From contig JANFAH010000127.1 in assembly GCA_024663395.1 (NCBI GenBank), forward strand, positions 1-64,000: a stretch of DNA of 64,000 bases, given 5' to 3'. The notes beneath the pieces are model-generated. The model saw nothing but the letters and a program-made list of their open reading frames with translations, ran no database searches and had not been told where the DNA came from. A program made the translations under genes and the position numbers. Shown here one piece after another: positions 1-10,804 of this stretch. This DNA is from Pisolithus tinctorius (Eukaryota > Basidiomycota > Agaricomycetes > Boletales > Pisolithaceae). The number at the start of each line of letters is the position of its first letter. The stretch's first letter is position 1.

Positions 1-154
1 TTATTGTATGCTGTTTGTAGCTACTATATTGGATGCAGGGATCATGGCTGACAGGCGAATGTTTTATACTGCATCTCACATGAACAGGGGTCACTGTGTG
101 GGTAAGACGTCACTAACCATGCTGCTGTTACCAATCCGCAGCCCCCTTGGGTCG

Positions 155-159
<5 letters not shown>

Positions 160-187
<28 letters not shown>
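160..187. repeat. 28-base poly-G run
   Basis: An uninterrupted run of G follows a short T-rich stretch. It is far longer than any other G homopolymer in the window and could form G-quadruplex structure. Translations across it give meaningless polyproline or polyglycine, so it is not coding. An exact length of 28 may be unreliable because such runs are hard to sequence. Confidence 0.9.
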
Positions 188-188
<1 letters not shown>

Positions 189-560
189 GCTTTGACAGAG
201 GTGGTGTTCACTCCTTAAACTCGATCTGTTGGTGATTTGAGGTGTCAGCATTTGTAGTCACAGGTGCTCGAAACAGGTGTGTTGGTCAGGTGGCTCTGTC
301 ATTGGGGCTCATCGGTGACTCACCACAGCTGTTTGAGATGGTGGTTATTTGGCATTTGGCTATGGGTGTGTCAGGTGGGTTGGGGTTGGGGTGGATACAT
401 GTCTCACTTAAAAGGGCTGACATGACTATATCTAGGAGGGCTGCAATGTCTACCATGACAGTCTTCAGATTCTTTGCATTATCAGGTGGTCAGTGAGTGC
501 AGTCATCAAGGCCTGGGGTGACATCAAAGACATACCACTGTTTGTATGACACTGCTGTGC
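188..560. other. CpG-poor non-genic stretch, probable old transposon DNA
   Basis: No convincing gene is visible. The sequence is rich in TG and CA and poor in CG compared with host genes further right, as expected for transposon DNA decayed by methyl-cytosine deamination. It directly precedes the Helitron Rep remnant and may belong to the same dead element. Confidence 0.4.
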
Positions 561-900
561 AGTGTACATCAGGTGCAGTTCAGTCACCAGGAGGTGTCAC
601 TACCAGATGAGAGTGGCCAAGGGGTGGGAGATGGAGAACACAGATAAAGACCTCAATGCAGTTACAAAAGGATTGACACACTCAATACTGCATTCACTCT
701 GTGGAATTCCAGAAGCAGGGTCTACCTCATGCACACATCCTGCTCAAGTACACATCTGCATGTGACAGCACTGATGACATAGATGCTGTTGTTTCTACAG
801 AGCTTCCAGATGACCCTGCTGATGCTCAACTGGTCTGCACTGACAACGAGGAGTTTTGAGACATCCTGAAGCAGTGCAAGTGCACAAGCAGGGCCCACAA
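561..900 (+). mobile_element. Helitron Rep/helicase remnant (HUH motif)
   Basis: From about 701 the plus strand reads VEFQKQGLPHAHILLKY in one frame, followed by D-rich residues (SACDSTDDIDAVV) up to a TGA at 857. This resembles the Rep core of Helitrons, where an (I/V)EFQKRGLPHAH-type block carries the two metal-binding histidines (here H-A-H) of the HUH endonuclease. Upstream, the same frame is interrupted by a TGA, and downstream I cannot follow the helicase, so this is a short dead fragment. Helitrons move by rolling-circle replication without target duplication. No element end (TC or CTRR) could be assigned. Identification rests on one block, so confidence is moderate. Confidence 0.6.
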
Positions 901-1099
901 CAGTGGACATCCATGCACGCACACAGCACAGAGAAAGCAGTGTTTATTCAGAGGCCTGTGAGTGTATGAGCTGGGCCCACAACAGTAGGAATCCAAGCAC
1001 ACACACCACATGGGAGCAGATGAGAGTGTTGAGAAGATGACATGAGCTTGGCGACGTGTTCGTTTTTCAAATTGTATCATGAAAAAGGAAAGAGTTTCT

Positions 1100-1743
1100 G
1101 GCTGTGTCACCACACGAAAAGGAAATAACTTCTGTCATCAGTTGGCTCCCACGGGAAATATGGGTGCGGTAGGACCCCTGCAAGCAAGATAACAAGCTAG
1201 AACATAGCGTAGTGTTGTTGTCGAACCGTGTCTGTGTAGGTAAGTTGTTACCATCTGTCTGCTCGTCCTTATGTTACTTATGACTGTCATTGTGGGTTGT
1301 GTTTCTTTTGCGGCAAACACAGGTGGGGCCAACCCATGCCAGACTACGATGGTAACTTCTTCGGTGCACTTAGGCAGAACGCTCCTCCTTCGAGGTGGAA
1401 ACCTGTCAGGATTGTCAAAAGCACCCATCGGCCACCCTTCGTATGCACTGAATGACTTTCCTCTCCCTCACAGCACTGACGTACACCCTCTTAGTGGTCA
1501 CACTTCTCGGGAGGGTCTGGTGCACCATATTGGACACTCCCAACGTGTGGTATAAACCCTTGTGCAATTACAGTGGCCCAAGCAGCTGTCCTACATTGCG
1601 AATACCCATCACCTTCACCAGATTTACACGACCTCGCATCTCGAAGGATAGCATGCGCCATTATTTGGCTACATTCCAAAACTAAATAAAAGCGCTCTTC
1701 TGAGTTTCGGTTAATTCTGGTCTATCGATACGAAGGCCGCTGT
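1100..1743. other. No recognisable gene
   Basis: Short open frames exist on both strands, none with a recognisable domain or exon structure. The stretch ends where clear homology to the 51.4 kb locus starts, at about 1744. Confidence 0.4.
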
Positions 1744-3447
1744 AACATGAAAACGAAAGCGCCTGAGCCTACTTGCGCAATTCTTTGCAATTGAAGAAGA
1801 TATGCCAGGCAATGTGGTTGTGGGACAACGTTCGGATGAGAGCATCTGTTGATTCAGGATCAGCCCCTGGAAATCTCTGAGGGCTTATCGCAGACAGAGG
1901 AGGCTTCGGGACATAGAAAAGCTGTTCCGTGTGGGGTCGCTTGGGAGGGACTTGGATGGTAGCAGCAGCCTCGGCAGAGTGCGGACTGATGCCATGTGCA
2001 CCAGTAGGTGGTACGACGACGGGGATCTCAGGCTTGCAGTGAAATGGGTCATCAGCAGTCTGATCAAGCTTGGGGGGGACGTCAGTCATAGCTATCGGCA
2101 CAAACCAACAATGTGGGGAAAAGATGGGAATGGGAAGCCGTCAGGCCCCCAACTGAATGTATGCAACCATCCTAGTGTACACCATATATCCGTGATGATA
2201 GCTGAGCAAGTCAAATGAGCTATTCATGTATAAGAGAGCGCAGTGTTACAATGATATCCATTTCAGTGGTGATGCGCTACACCTTCCCTTGCACTTCCAA
2301 CATTGCCAGATCCTCATATGCCTTTTGCTCAAATTCTTGATAGTTCCAAACCCCAGCATTAGTCTAACCCTGGACTACCCAACCCAACGCTGCACTCATG
2401 AGCCATGCAACTCGTAAGAACACCGAGACGCCCAGGTAGGTGTAGTTGGGATCCACATCCACCCCATCCTTAGACAACAACTCCATCACAAAGCCAGCTT
2501 GCCAGTGACTGTACAGTGTCGCAAAGTGCGTGAGTGCATGTTGGAATTTGCACAAGTGCTCGTTTGGATGGACAGTCGCATTCACGAGGATTGGGTACTA
2601 CGAATTGGGTACTAACGCGTACGGAGAGTTGGGAGACGGAAGAGCATCAGATGCAGCAGCGGGCTGGGGACCCGGAAGAGTCATTGAGTGCTTTGCAGAC
2701 AGGGAATTTGGGAACAGTGGAAGCAGGGTAGCGGTAAATTCTTTCAATGGGAAGGGGGATCTCTCATGGACACCTACCACGTGATGCTTGTCAAGAAGTG
2801 GGCACGAAGCAGCAATGTCTGAGACCGGTGCGATATATGGGCACAAAGGGACAGCAAAAAGAGAGTAGATGTGACGATATGGCTGCTATACAGATAATCA
2901 GCCCATCAGAAATGATCAGATCCAGTCATATCGCATGAGATACACACACGTGAAGAAGTTGGCACGATACTTGGCATCGTTGCCATCCCAGCTTCCAACG
3001 CCATACATGAGCATGTCGGTGAAGATGATCTCCTCTAGGTACATTTCCAAGTCTTCTTGGTTCTTGGTGTTGCAACACCGCATTTCGGCGTACTTGTTGA
3101 AGATTTCGCCATGTGGCTCGAGCATGGCAGCAAATTCGTGCTTGTCAAGAACTCTAGAACTGAAGAAGCACATATCTCGGAGCATGAGTGCAAGATATTC
3201 AACGCTCTAAAGTGTGTGCCAGACTTGGGGCACCTGTTAGTGAGACCAGACAAAGCACTAATTGGGACCCCACACACTTTGTTTCTCTAACTCTGTGAGT
3301 AGAGTGGTGGGCTCGGGAGTAAACAGAAGGCGTGAGATGAGGGTCATTGCACCAGCAGGATGGACGGCAGTCCAGGCCAGGCCTGGAACGGCAGGTGAAT
3401 GGGTGTAATGATGGAAGGAAGTAGTTCCGTACCTTCCGCAATTATGC
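1744..3447 (-). pseudogene. Duplicated questin-oxidase-like fragments (copy of 51.4-53.1 kb)
   Basis: This stretch is collinear with 51373-53097. It starts with a copy of the first exon of the left questin-oxidase-like gene (1769-2101), with the recognisable block RFPGADPEST. It then carries the last exons of the right gene: the 2364-2585 and 2916-3185 pieces match 51907-52488 and 52547-52900. Many substitutions, small indels and stops break the frames. At about 3447 the homology jumps to 54469, so about 1.37 kb containing the 5' halves of both divergent genes and their shared promoter is missing. The copy therefore cannot make an oxidase. It is read as a segmental duplicate, not an independent gene. 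Confidence 0.85.
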
Positions 3448-4468
3448 CTCTCAGCCAATGGCCGCAAGTTATAATCCACACGCCAGGTATGATTAGTGGG
3501 AGGCACAGGGACTCTTTAAACCCCAGACACAGTCTGATGGGACCCCCAAACCCGAAGGACATTTTGCCATCCCGGCCCTCCTCCAAATGTGGCCGGGAGC
3601 TTGCATGTTGGTCACGTGCTCACTGTTGCCATCCAAGACTGTCTGGTGCACTGGTGAGCATCAGCAGTTTCTCCCAACATTTAAATCCACACTCACCTCC
3701 CGTGTTTGAAGGAACCGTATGTTGGGCAAGACGACTCTTTTTAACCCTGGATTCGATCATGCTGGTATCTCCACCCAGTCCATTGTTGAGCGGAGGCTAT
3801 ACAAGTTGGAGGGAAAGACACGACACGATCTGGGCAGGGAGACTTTTCTGGCGAAAGTTTTGGACTGGAAGGTCGATTTGTACGCGTGGCATTTTAATCC
3901 CACTGACCATGACACAAGTTATCAAGCTCGTATCATGAATCAGCTACACAGGCTCGGAGGAAGTTATGACTGGGACTGTGTCACATTTACCATGGGTCCA
4001 GTCAGTATCTGGGTTTTACAATGTAGACACTCTGCTGATGCGTCACAGTCACCCTCGAAAGTTGTCATCGAGACATTTTGTCGACTGCATGAAGGGGGCA
4101 TCCTTTATCGTGCTAATTGCCTTGTCAACTGGTGTGTCAAGCTGAATACTACACACCGTCCAATCTAGAGGTATAACCGAGACTCCCGAGGAAAGTGTAG
4201 TTTTGACTATCGGTGCAGGTAGAACAATCACAACTAGAGAGTAGAACCTCTTGAACATACCGGGGAATGATCTAAAGGAGAAATTCGAATTTGGCGTAAT
4301 TACTTCTTTTGCGTACCCCATACAAGACTAGGGTACGTGTTTTTAAGTGACCCTGCCCTCTAATTATTGGGATTACTTTGTGGACGAGAAGATCGTCATT
4401 GCTACTACACAACCAGAAACGATGTTGGGAGGTTCCGCAATTGCAGTGCATCCTGATGAACCTTGGTA
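3448..4468 (+). pseudogene. Valyl-tRNA synthetase pseudogene, left part
   Basis: Collinear with exons 3 to about 7 of the intact valyl-tRNA synthetase (54469-55500). Recognisable are the copied 'MLGKTTLF' and '[14 protein letters not shown]' blocks, and exon-intron boundaries are also copied, so it arose from DNA and not from mRNA. It lacks the first exons. The HIGH region is damaged, reading a mutated SL-H-V-G-H-V-L type sequence in place of SLHIGHAL. Homology stops at the TA at 4467-4468, where a Tc1/mariner element is inserted, and resumes at 23831. Confidence 0.88.
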
Positions 4469-4491
4469 CAGTAGACTTTCTCATAATGCAT
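4469..4491 (+). repeat. Left terminal inverted repeat of the mariner-like relic
   Basis: Starts CAGTAGACTTTCTCATAATG and is preceded by TA at 4467-4468. It pairs with 23808-23830 with two mismatches. Confidence 0.85.
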
Positions 4492-4654
4492 TTGCTACTG
4501 ATGCATAAATCTCATTTTGCATGACCTTTTGGGTGATTCCACTGTGGAATGCAGGGGTAACATCACATTTTTGCATAAATACTAATGCATGGGATCTGGA
4601 TTGATATTATGCAGTATGAGATGCTCTGTTTGCAGAGGGGAAGTCTACTGAATG

Positions 4655-4812
4655 GGGCTGAGCCACTAAACTGGCAGCCAAAAAAACTGAACTGGACTTA
4701 CAATCAAAATTCCAGCATCTCATCAATCACTGCAACTTACAGCTGCTGAGGAAGAACTGAAGGACTCTGTGAAAACATTACAAGAGCACAAGCACATTTT
4801 TGGCATACCACT
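4655..4812 (+). pseudogene. Mariner/pogo transposase remnant, left part
   Basis: A frame reads IPASHQSLQ, then EEELKDSVKTLQEHKHIFGI up to the Gypsy insertion. If G1 and one copy of its 5-base target duplication are removed, this frame continues directly into the right part at 23352 (GIPLTINEILTL, one in-frame TGA, then EENEIGKPMYQ). The IPASHQSL block resembles the second helix-turn-helix of CENP-B/pogo transposases, but that assignment is tentative. Confidence 0.5.
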
Positions 4813-5497
4813 TGTTATGCCCTCGTTACATGCTTTTCCTTTTTCGTCATTACCCCCTAAATCGCCAGGTCACGTGTGTCACGTGTCTTGTCGTGTCGCT
4901 TGTCCTCGCCATGGTCGTCCTCGGTCTGTTGGCACGAAGAGCCTTCAGATCACCGGCGGTGGTGGTATTTCCAATACCAACTGATGCTGCGGACATTGTC
5001 GTCGCTCTGACTCGCAGCTGCGCCCGCAGCTGATGGACGTATGTTTCATATGTGTTTACTTCTTGTTCCACATACCGTGTGTCTCGTTCGTATGTTAACG
5101 TCCCTTTTCTCGGTACTGAGGCCCCTCACTGCGGACTGCGTCCGCAGTCGGTATGGCTGTCCCCGCAGTACCTGACTCTTTTCTATTTCATTGTTTACTT
5201 GTTTACGACTAGCTGTGGATGTTGATACTGTGCAGACCCTGGAGGGTATATAGGTAGACGAACAGTATCCTGTATCCTCAGTTTTTCGATTTCTTGCAAT
5301 CTAGCTATCATCTTCAACTCGTCCTCGACTCGCCCTTAGTCGCAATCCCAGAAGAACTCGCCAATAGGACGAATCTTTAACCGGACTCGTTGATAACCAG
5401 TTAGACCATAGGGGTTACGATAAGTTCGGCCCGTAGAATCTCCTCCTGACTATCGTGCCTAGTCCATTTGATGAAGTCACTCGTCTTGAGCATAACA
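4813..5497 (+). repeat. 5' LTR of G1
   Basis: Starts TGTTATGCCC and ends CATAACA. A TATA box (TATATAG) lies at 5247-5253, so transcription probably starts near 5275-5285. Two near-perfect hairpins occur: CAGCTGCG/CGCAGCTG near 5015-5032 and CTGCGGAC/GTCCGCAG near 5131-5149. The 3' LTR has an ATG where this copy has GTG at 5455. Confidence 0.93.
5247..5253 (+). promoter_or_regulatory. TATA box in the G1 5' LTR
   Basis: GGGTATATAGG sits about 245 bp before the LTR end, a usual place for the Pol II promoter of an LTR element. The same sequence is kept in the 3' LTR near 23101. Confidence 0.65.
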
Positions 5498-7141
5498 AAA
5501 TCGAAAAACTCTACGCAGCTTTCAGGACTCATTCGACCTCTTTGTGCAAAGTCAAACTCGTCCCTCGGTTACTGAACTTCAACAAACCTACTATTTCTTT
5601 ATCCGGCTTAATGCTCTACAGGCAGCCCTACAGGGATTAATACATCGCCTCCCTAGAGTCCAGAATCCTTCTCCCCTTTTACTACACTGACAGGTTTCCT
5701 TTGGGATATAATTCCTCCCTCAGTCTTCATTGTCACTATCCGTTAAAGTGTCTTCCGACAAGAAGAGTAAGCCTCCAGTCCCTCCCTGATCTAACCCGCT
5801 TGGACTAGGAAGGAATCCACCTTTGCCTCCCATACCACACGGTCGGCTCGGACCGTCTTACTCTGCCACAAACCCACGTATATCGTTTCTTTCGCGGTAT
5901 CGCGAAGAAGAAGTCACTCTTAGTTCAGAAGAAGAAGACGATCAGAAGTCTAATACTTCTTTCGGATCAGTCCTCAAAGAAGAACAGGAAGAAGCGCAAA
6001 CACCCGTAATGTCAATGATGCAAGGTCACAGAGAGTCCGCTCTGGAAATGCCTCAAAGAGTATTCTCAGAAGAAGAGGTGCGTCAACAGCTCGAGGAGCA
6101 ACGCCACCGCTTGGCCGAAGAAGCGAGAAGATTGGTTGCCGAAGCCGGGGACCCTTTCCCCAATGGAGTACCTACTCAGAGGATGCTCCGTGATTGGTAC
6201 GCTCGGAATTTCAGAAAGGACGTACCCCCAGAGCCCTACCCAGATAGCGGCAGTAAGGGGAAATCTAAGTATGATGACGATGACGATTACCGCCCATGAC
6301 CCCCGAATGGAGGTTGAGAATTTAATGTTGGCAAACCAGGAGAATATGACGGAAGCCACAACAGTCTTCAGACGTGGCTCACACAAGTAGAAGGTTATCT
6401 CAACCTTAATCGACACGTTTACAGCACCGATTCCCTTAAAATCGCTTTCGCACTCACGTATATGACAAAGGGAGCTGCAGTTTCGTTCGCCGAAAATTAT
6501 CAAAATGAAAACCGCATCAATGACGGAAGTATCTACTACATGGATACTTTTCAGACTTTCATAGATCGACTCAAAGCTACCTTCGAGTCTGGCAATCAAA
6601 CCGCGTTAGCCATCCTTCGCTTGTCAAGTATTGAGCAAGGATCTTGCGAGCTTGAGGCCTACATCGCGGAGTTTACAGGTCTTGTCAACAAAGCCCAACT
6701 TAAGGAAGAATCTTGGGAAGCCGGAATCTTCTTTGGGAAAGGTCTGTCTAAGGAGTATCGTAATTGGATCCTTAACAGCGGACGAGCCCCTAACACCGTT
6801 ATGGAATGGATCAAGGTCGTGGGAGAAGCAAGAACCGTGATTGCCACTCGTAATATCTTAGAAGGGAAGGAATCTCGGCATGAAAGGAAGTACGTCCACT
6901 TCCAGCCTTCTAACCGAGATCCAGACGCCATGGATGTCGATAAACGAAAGAAGAACGTCTGGTGATCCACCACTGACGTCACATGTTACAACTGTAACAA
7001 GAAGGGTCACTACAAAAGTGAATGTAAAGCCAAACAGCTTTCCAACGTTCGTATTGTCGTCTCCGAAGACGGTACCAAGACCGCCTACGTCGGAGATAGG
7101 GAAGCTAACAATGATGAAAAGAAGTTGTTGGGTTTTTAAAG
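5455..7141 (+). pseudogene. G1 Gag (capsid and zinc knuckle), broken by stops
   Basis: The main frame runs from about 5600 to a TAA at 7139. It includes an acidic, coiled-coil-like N-terminal part (from the ATG at 5823, with runs such as EEEVRQQLEEQ), a retrotransposon capsid domain (around 6318-6950, with TWLTQVEGYL and FIDRLKATFE) and a CCHC knuckle CYNCNKKGHYKSEC at about 6984-7025. In-frame TGA codons at 6297, 6315 and 6963 interrupt it. The first two are best explained as CGA changed to TGA by CpG deamination. Upstream of 5823 the frame has further stops. An alternative frame starting inside the LTR at 5455 (GTG here, ATG in the 3' LTR) reads across the LTR end and could be the original N-terminus with a later frameshift. 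Gag would form the particle core. This copy cannot. Confidence 0.8.
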
Positions 7142-7177
7142 GGGACTGCTGAAAATTCTCCTGCAACAGTCAGTCCC

Positions 7178-10100
7178 GTGTCTATTTTGTCGGCTAAATG
7201 TACTTCTATAGATGACAAATCGAATATGCGTATCCGTTCGCCTCTCAGATTGGTTATTTTACCCGACTTCAAGGCAGGAATTTGGGCCTGTATCGACTCA
7301 GGCACAGAGGTATCGCTTATATCGGAAGCGATGGTACGAAAACTACAAATCCCGACTTACCGAGTAGAATGGAAGTTCAAGACAATGTCCTTCACCGGAA
7401 AAGACCAAGAATGGGTTACGCGGAAATGTACTATCAAAATGGAAATCAAGGAACGAATCGTCCGAGTCAAATGCTACGTTGGACCTCTCGTCGGGAAGGA
7501 ACATGTCCTTCTAGGGATGCCATTCTTGAAGGAGTACAAACCGCGTATGAATTGGGAAACCGGTAAGATCACATGTTGGGATGATGGTTTCGAATACCCC
7601 AAAAAAGAAAAACCCTCCGTGAAGGAGGTTGTTGTACCGGATGAGCTGGCAACTATTAACAAGACTACTCTGTCTACAGAGTTGGAAGCTGCTCTCGCGG
7701 CGTCGAAGGAGGAAGTCCGACTACCGGATCGATACAAGAAATTCGCCAAGGTCTTCGCAGAAGATGATATCCCGTTGCCGAAACATCGCCCTGGGTTGGA
7801 TCATGAAATACGACTAAAAGACAATTTCAAACCAAAGAAAGCAACGGTATACCCTATGTCCCCTGACGAACTGAAAGTTTTAGATGAATTTCTTGACAAA
7901 AATCTTAAGTGCAAGAAAATTCGACCTTCGACTTCGCCGCAGGCAGCCCCGGTGTTCTTCATCGCCAAGAAAGATGGAAAGAAACATCTTATTCAAGACT
8001 ACCAATACCTCAATTCGTTCACCATCCAAGACGCCCATCCTTTACCAAATGCCCAGGCCTTGTTCAACGAACTCATCGAATCAAGGTATTATGCCAAGTT
8101 CGACATTCGGTGGGGGTTTACAAACCTTCGCGTAAAGGAAGGAGACGAATGGAAAGGAGCTTTTATTACTCCTCGAGGATTGTTTGAACCAATGGTAATG
8201 TTCTTCGGGCAGTGCAACTCACCACCTTCTTTTCAGTGTTATATGGACAAAACCTTTGAAAAACAACGCGGAAAACAAGTAGGGTATATGGACGATGTTG
8301 TCGTTCATGCCAAAACCCTCGAAGAACTTCAGAAACGGGTCCAAGAGTTCCTCCAAATTTGTGAAAATGAAGAGCTACGCCTCAAAATCAGCAAATGCTG
8401 TTTCGAAGCCAAAGAAGTGGAGTTTCTGGGGATGATTATCGGAAAAGGACGAATGGAGACTTCCCCAACCAAGACTGACACCATATCAACATGGGAAGCA
8501 CCGGAGAATCTCACAGGGCTTCGTCGGTTCCTTGGGTTCTGCAACTTCTACCGGAAGTTCATCCCTTCTTTCTCAAGCATCGCACGTCCTCTCCATGACC
8601 TTACCAAGAAAGGGGTCTCGTATCAATGGACTCCTGAGAGAGCGGCAGCTTTTGAAAGGCTAAAATCTTTGTTATGCTCTTCTCCGGTCCTCACTATCCC
8701 CAATTTTACGAAGCCTTTCGCTCTCTTCACAGATGCCTCTAAGCTCGGTACCGGAGCTGTTTTGGCACAGAGGGGGTCCGATGGTGAATGGCATCCATGC
8801 TCGTACCTTTCACAGTCGTTGGTAGGGGCCGAACAACACTACCAGGTCTACGACCTGGAGATGCTGGCTGTCGTTCGTGCTCTCAAAGCTTTCTGGCCTT
8901 ACCTTCTCTCCCCTGTCGAACCTATGGTTGTGTTCACCGACCACAAAAACCTGGAGTATTACCGGGAACCGCAACAGTTGACCCCGCGGCAAGCGCGGTG
9001 GGCGGCCACTGTTCAGTCGTATCCGATCAAGTTCTCGTGGCAAGCCAGTCGTTTGCAGGTCCCTGCGGATACTCTTTCACGCAAAAACCTTTCAGAGGAG
9101 CCTGCCCCCGTGGCCACGGTTCTCCCAGCGAACCTTTGGCTTTCGGAGGGGGTGGATTCGCAAATTCGTCTTGTTTCTCCAACTTTTTCGTTGACAAAGT
9201 TACAAAAACAGCTAAAAATAAACCGTCTAGCACGAATAGGACGTCTCCCAGCCAAGGTGTCTCGGTCTAAACCCAAGCCTTACTCTCGCCTGTCTGAGGA
9301 ATTATCAAAGGAGAGTTCGGCCGCGAAAGCTCGCCCCACGAGGGAACCAGTAAAAGGAGCTAGAGGGGTCTACGCCATATCCGCGGACCTGTACGAGCGC
9401 GTCAAGAACGATACGCCAAAGGACTTGACAGGCCCAGAACCGAAAGATAACGTTACTATCGCTGATGACGGAACTAAACGGTTCGGAACTACTCGTCTAT
9501 ACATCCCGCCAGAGGATCGCCGACACTGTATGCGGTCCTATCACGATCACGAGTCCGCTGGACACCCCGGACAGAAGGCAATGCTCAGCAAGATGCGTAA
9601 GGAGGTGTGGTGGGAAGGTATGGGAAAGGACGTCAAGGCTTATGTCGCAGGATGCCCCCTGTGTCAAACCACTAAGGTGGTCACGCACCCTCCGACACCC
9701 CCGGTCGTACCTCACGATACCCCTAAATCTCTGTTCCCGTTCCAGCAGGTGTCTATGGATCTCATCACAGATCTCCCTGTTTCGGGAGAACAGAAATACG
9801 ACTCCATTCTCACGGTTGTTGATCAGGGTCTTACTAAGGCCGCCCTGTTTGTTCCGTGTCATAAAACAGTTGACTCAGTCGGGGTGGCCCGACTCTTCCA
9901 TCAGTTCATATATTCCCGATTTGGAGTTCCAGAATCGGTGATTTCGGATCGTGGCCCGCAGTTCACGTCGTCCTTTACGAAGGAGCTGTACAAAGCTATA
10001 GGGGTCAAAACGAAGCTAAGTACCGGATATCATCCACAGACTAACAGAGAAAGCGAGCGTGTAAACCAGGAAGTCGAGGGATATTTGTGCCTCTACTGCT

Positions 10101-10804
10101 CGGAGTTCCCCAACTCATGGGCCTCGAAACTTCCGTCCGCCGAGTTCGCTCACAACTCCTGGGTACACTCCATTCATCAAATGACCCCGTTCTCACTCAT
10201 CCTCGGATACGATCCCTCTCCTTACCCTGAAAAACGCCTTACTCCCGTACCGTCAGTAGACAAGCGACTCGAACGACTCGCCTCGTCGCGAGATGTTGCC
10301 ATCCTTGCACACAAGAAGGCACAGGAGGTGATGCGTTCGCGCAGTAAAGGGTCCTATGAACCGCCGAAAGTCGGAGACCAGGTACTTCTTGATGTCGGCC
10401 ATCTTAGGATCAAAAACCAGTGCGACAAGATTGCGCCCCGACGCCTCGGACCTTTCAAGGTGACTCAGGTGGTATCGCCTGTCGCCTTCCGGTTGGAGTT
10501 ACCCCCGACTTGGAAGGTACACCCCGTCTTCCACGCTTCTCGGATCTTTCCCTACGTCGAAAACAAGGTATATGGAGCTGCGCCCACAGCCCCTTTACCC
10601 GAACTAGTGGATGATGAGATAGAATGGGAGGTAGAGGCGATACTAAATCATAAAACAGATGGTCATAGAGGACAGCGTCACTATCTGGTCGAATGGAAGG
10701 GATTCCCGCATTCGTCCAACACTTGGGAGCCTGAGGAACATATAAAAGATCACGCAGCTGAATCCCTCGACCAGTACAAACTCGCTCGTCACCTCAGAAG
10801 TTAA
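7178..10804 (+). CDS. G1 Pol: protease, reverse transcriptase, RNase H, integrase, chromodomain
   Basis: An intact 1208-residue frame. Aspartic protease: D-S-G-T at residues 40-43. Reverse transcriptase around 200-400 with the catalytic Y-M-D-D at 370-373. RNase H around 460-600, with the FTDAS and FTDHK blocks. Integrase: an N-terminal HHCC zinc site (ending CPLCQ) and a D,D-35-E core at D861, D924 and E960. A C-terminal chromodomain lies around 1145-1195 (EWEVEAILNHK and YLVEWKGF), which in chromoviruses binds histone marks and guides insertion into heterochromatin. The frame differs from Gag's last frame, and Gag's final TAA at 7139 precedes this ATG by 36 bases. Fusion or frameshift expression is therefore possible but not shown. 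The stop TAA overlaps the next ATG as TAATG. Confidence 0.95.
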   Translation: MSILSAKCTSIDDKSNMRIRSPLRLVILPDFKAGIWACIDSGTEVSLISEAMVRKLQIPTYRVEWKFKTMSFTGKDQEWVTRKCTIKMEIKERIVRVKCYVGPLVGKEHVLLGMPFLKEYKPRMNWETGKITCWDDGFEYPKKEKPSVKEVVVPDELATINKTTLSTELEAALAASKEEVRLPDRYKKFAKVFAEDDIPLPKHRPGLDHEIRLKDNFKPKKATVYPMSPDELKVLDEFLDKNLKCKKIRPSTSPQAAPVFFIAKKDGKKHLIQDYQYLNSFTIQDAHPLPNAQALFNELIESRYYAKFDIRWGFTNLRVKEGDEWKGAFITPRGLFEPMVMFFGQCNSPPSFQCYMDKTFEKQRGKQVGYMDDVVVHAKTLEELQKRVQEFLQICENEELRLKISKCCFEAKEVEFLGMIIGKGRMETSPTKTDTISTWEAPENLTGLRRFLGFCNFYRKFIPSFSSIARPLHDLTKKGVSYQWTPERAAAFERLKSLLCSSPVLTIPNFTKPFALFTDASKLGTGAVLAQRGSDGEWHPCSYLSQSLVGAEQHYQVYDLEMLAVVRALKAFWPYLLSPVEPMVVFTDHKNLEYYREPQQLTPRQARWAATVQSYPIKFSWQASRLQVPADTLSRKNLSEEPAPVATVLPANLWLSEGVDSQIRLVSPTFSLTKLQKQLKINRLARIGRLPAKVSRSKPKPYSRLSEELSKESSAAKARPTREPVKGARGVYAISADLYERVKNDTPKDLTGPEPKDNVTIADDGTKRFGTTRLYIPPEDRRHCMRSYHDHESAGHPGQKAMLSKMRKEVWWEGMGKDVKAYVAGCPLCQTTKVVTHPPTPPVVPHDTPKSLFPFQQVSMDLITDLPVSGEQKYDSILTVVDQGLTKAALFVPCHKTVDSVGVARLFHQFIYSRFGVPESVISDRGPQFTSSFTKELYKAIGVKTKLSTGYHPQTNRESERVNQEVEGYLCLYCSEFPNSWASKLPSAEFAHNSWVHSIHQMTPFSLILGYDPSPYPEKRLTPVPSVDKRLERLASSRDVAILAHKKAQEVMRSRSKGSYEPPKVGDQVLLDVGHLRIKNQCDKIAPRRLGPFKVTQVVSPVAFRLELPPTWKVHPVFHASRIFPYVENKVYGAAPTAPLPELVDDEIEWEVEAILNHKTDGHRGQRHYLVEWKGFPHSSNTWEPEEHIKDHAAESLDQYKLARHLRS

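Noticed and set aside
42..251. 69-codon minus-strand frame with a polyproline run
   Set aside because: Produced by the poly-G homopolymer; no gene evidence.
6066..6599. 177-codon minus-strand frame opposite G1 gag
   Set aside because: Antisense shadow of the capsid region with no homology. Considered as a second antisense accessory gene but no motif or splice site supports it.
8788..9270. 160-codon plus-strand frame inside G1 pol
   Set aside because: Overlaps the RNase H and connection region of pol in another frame; no domain.
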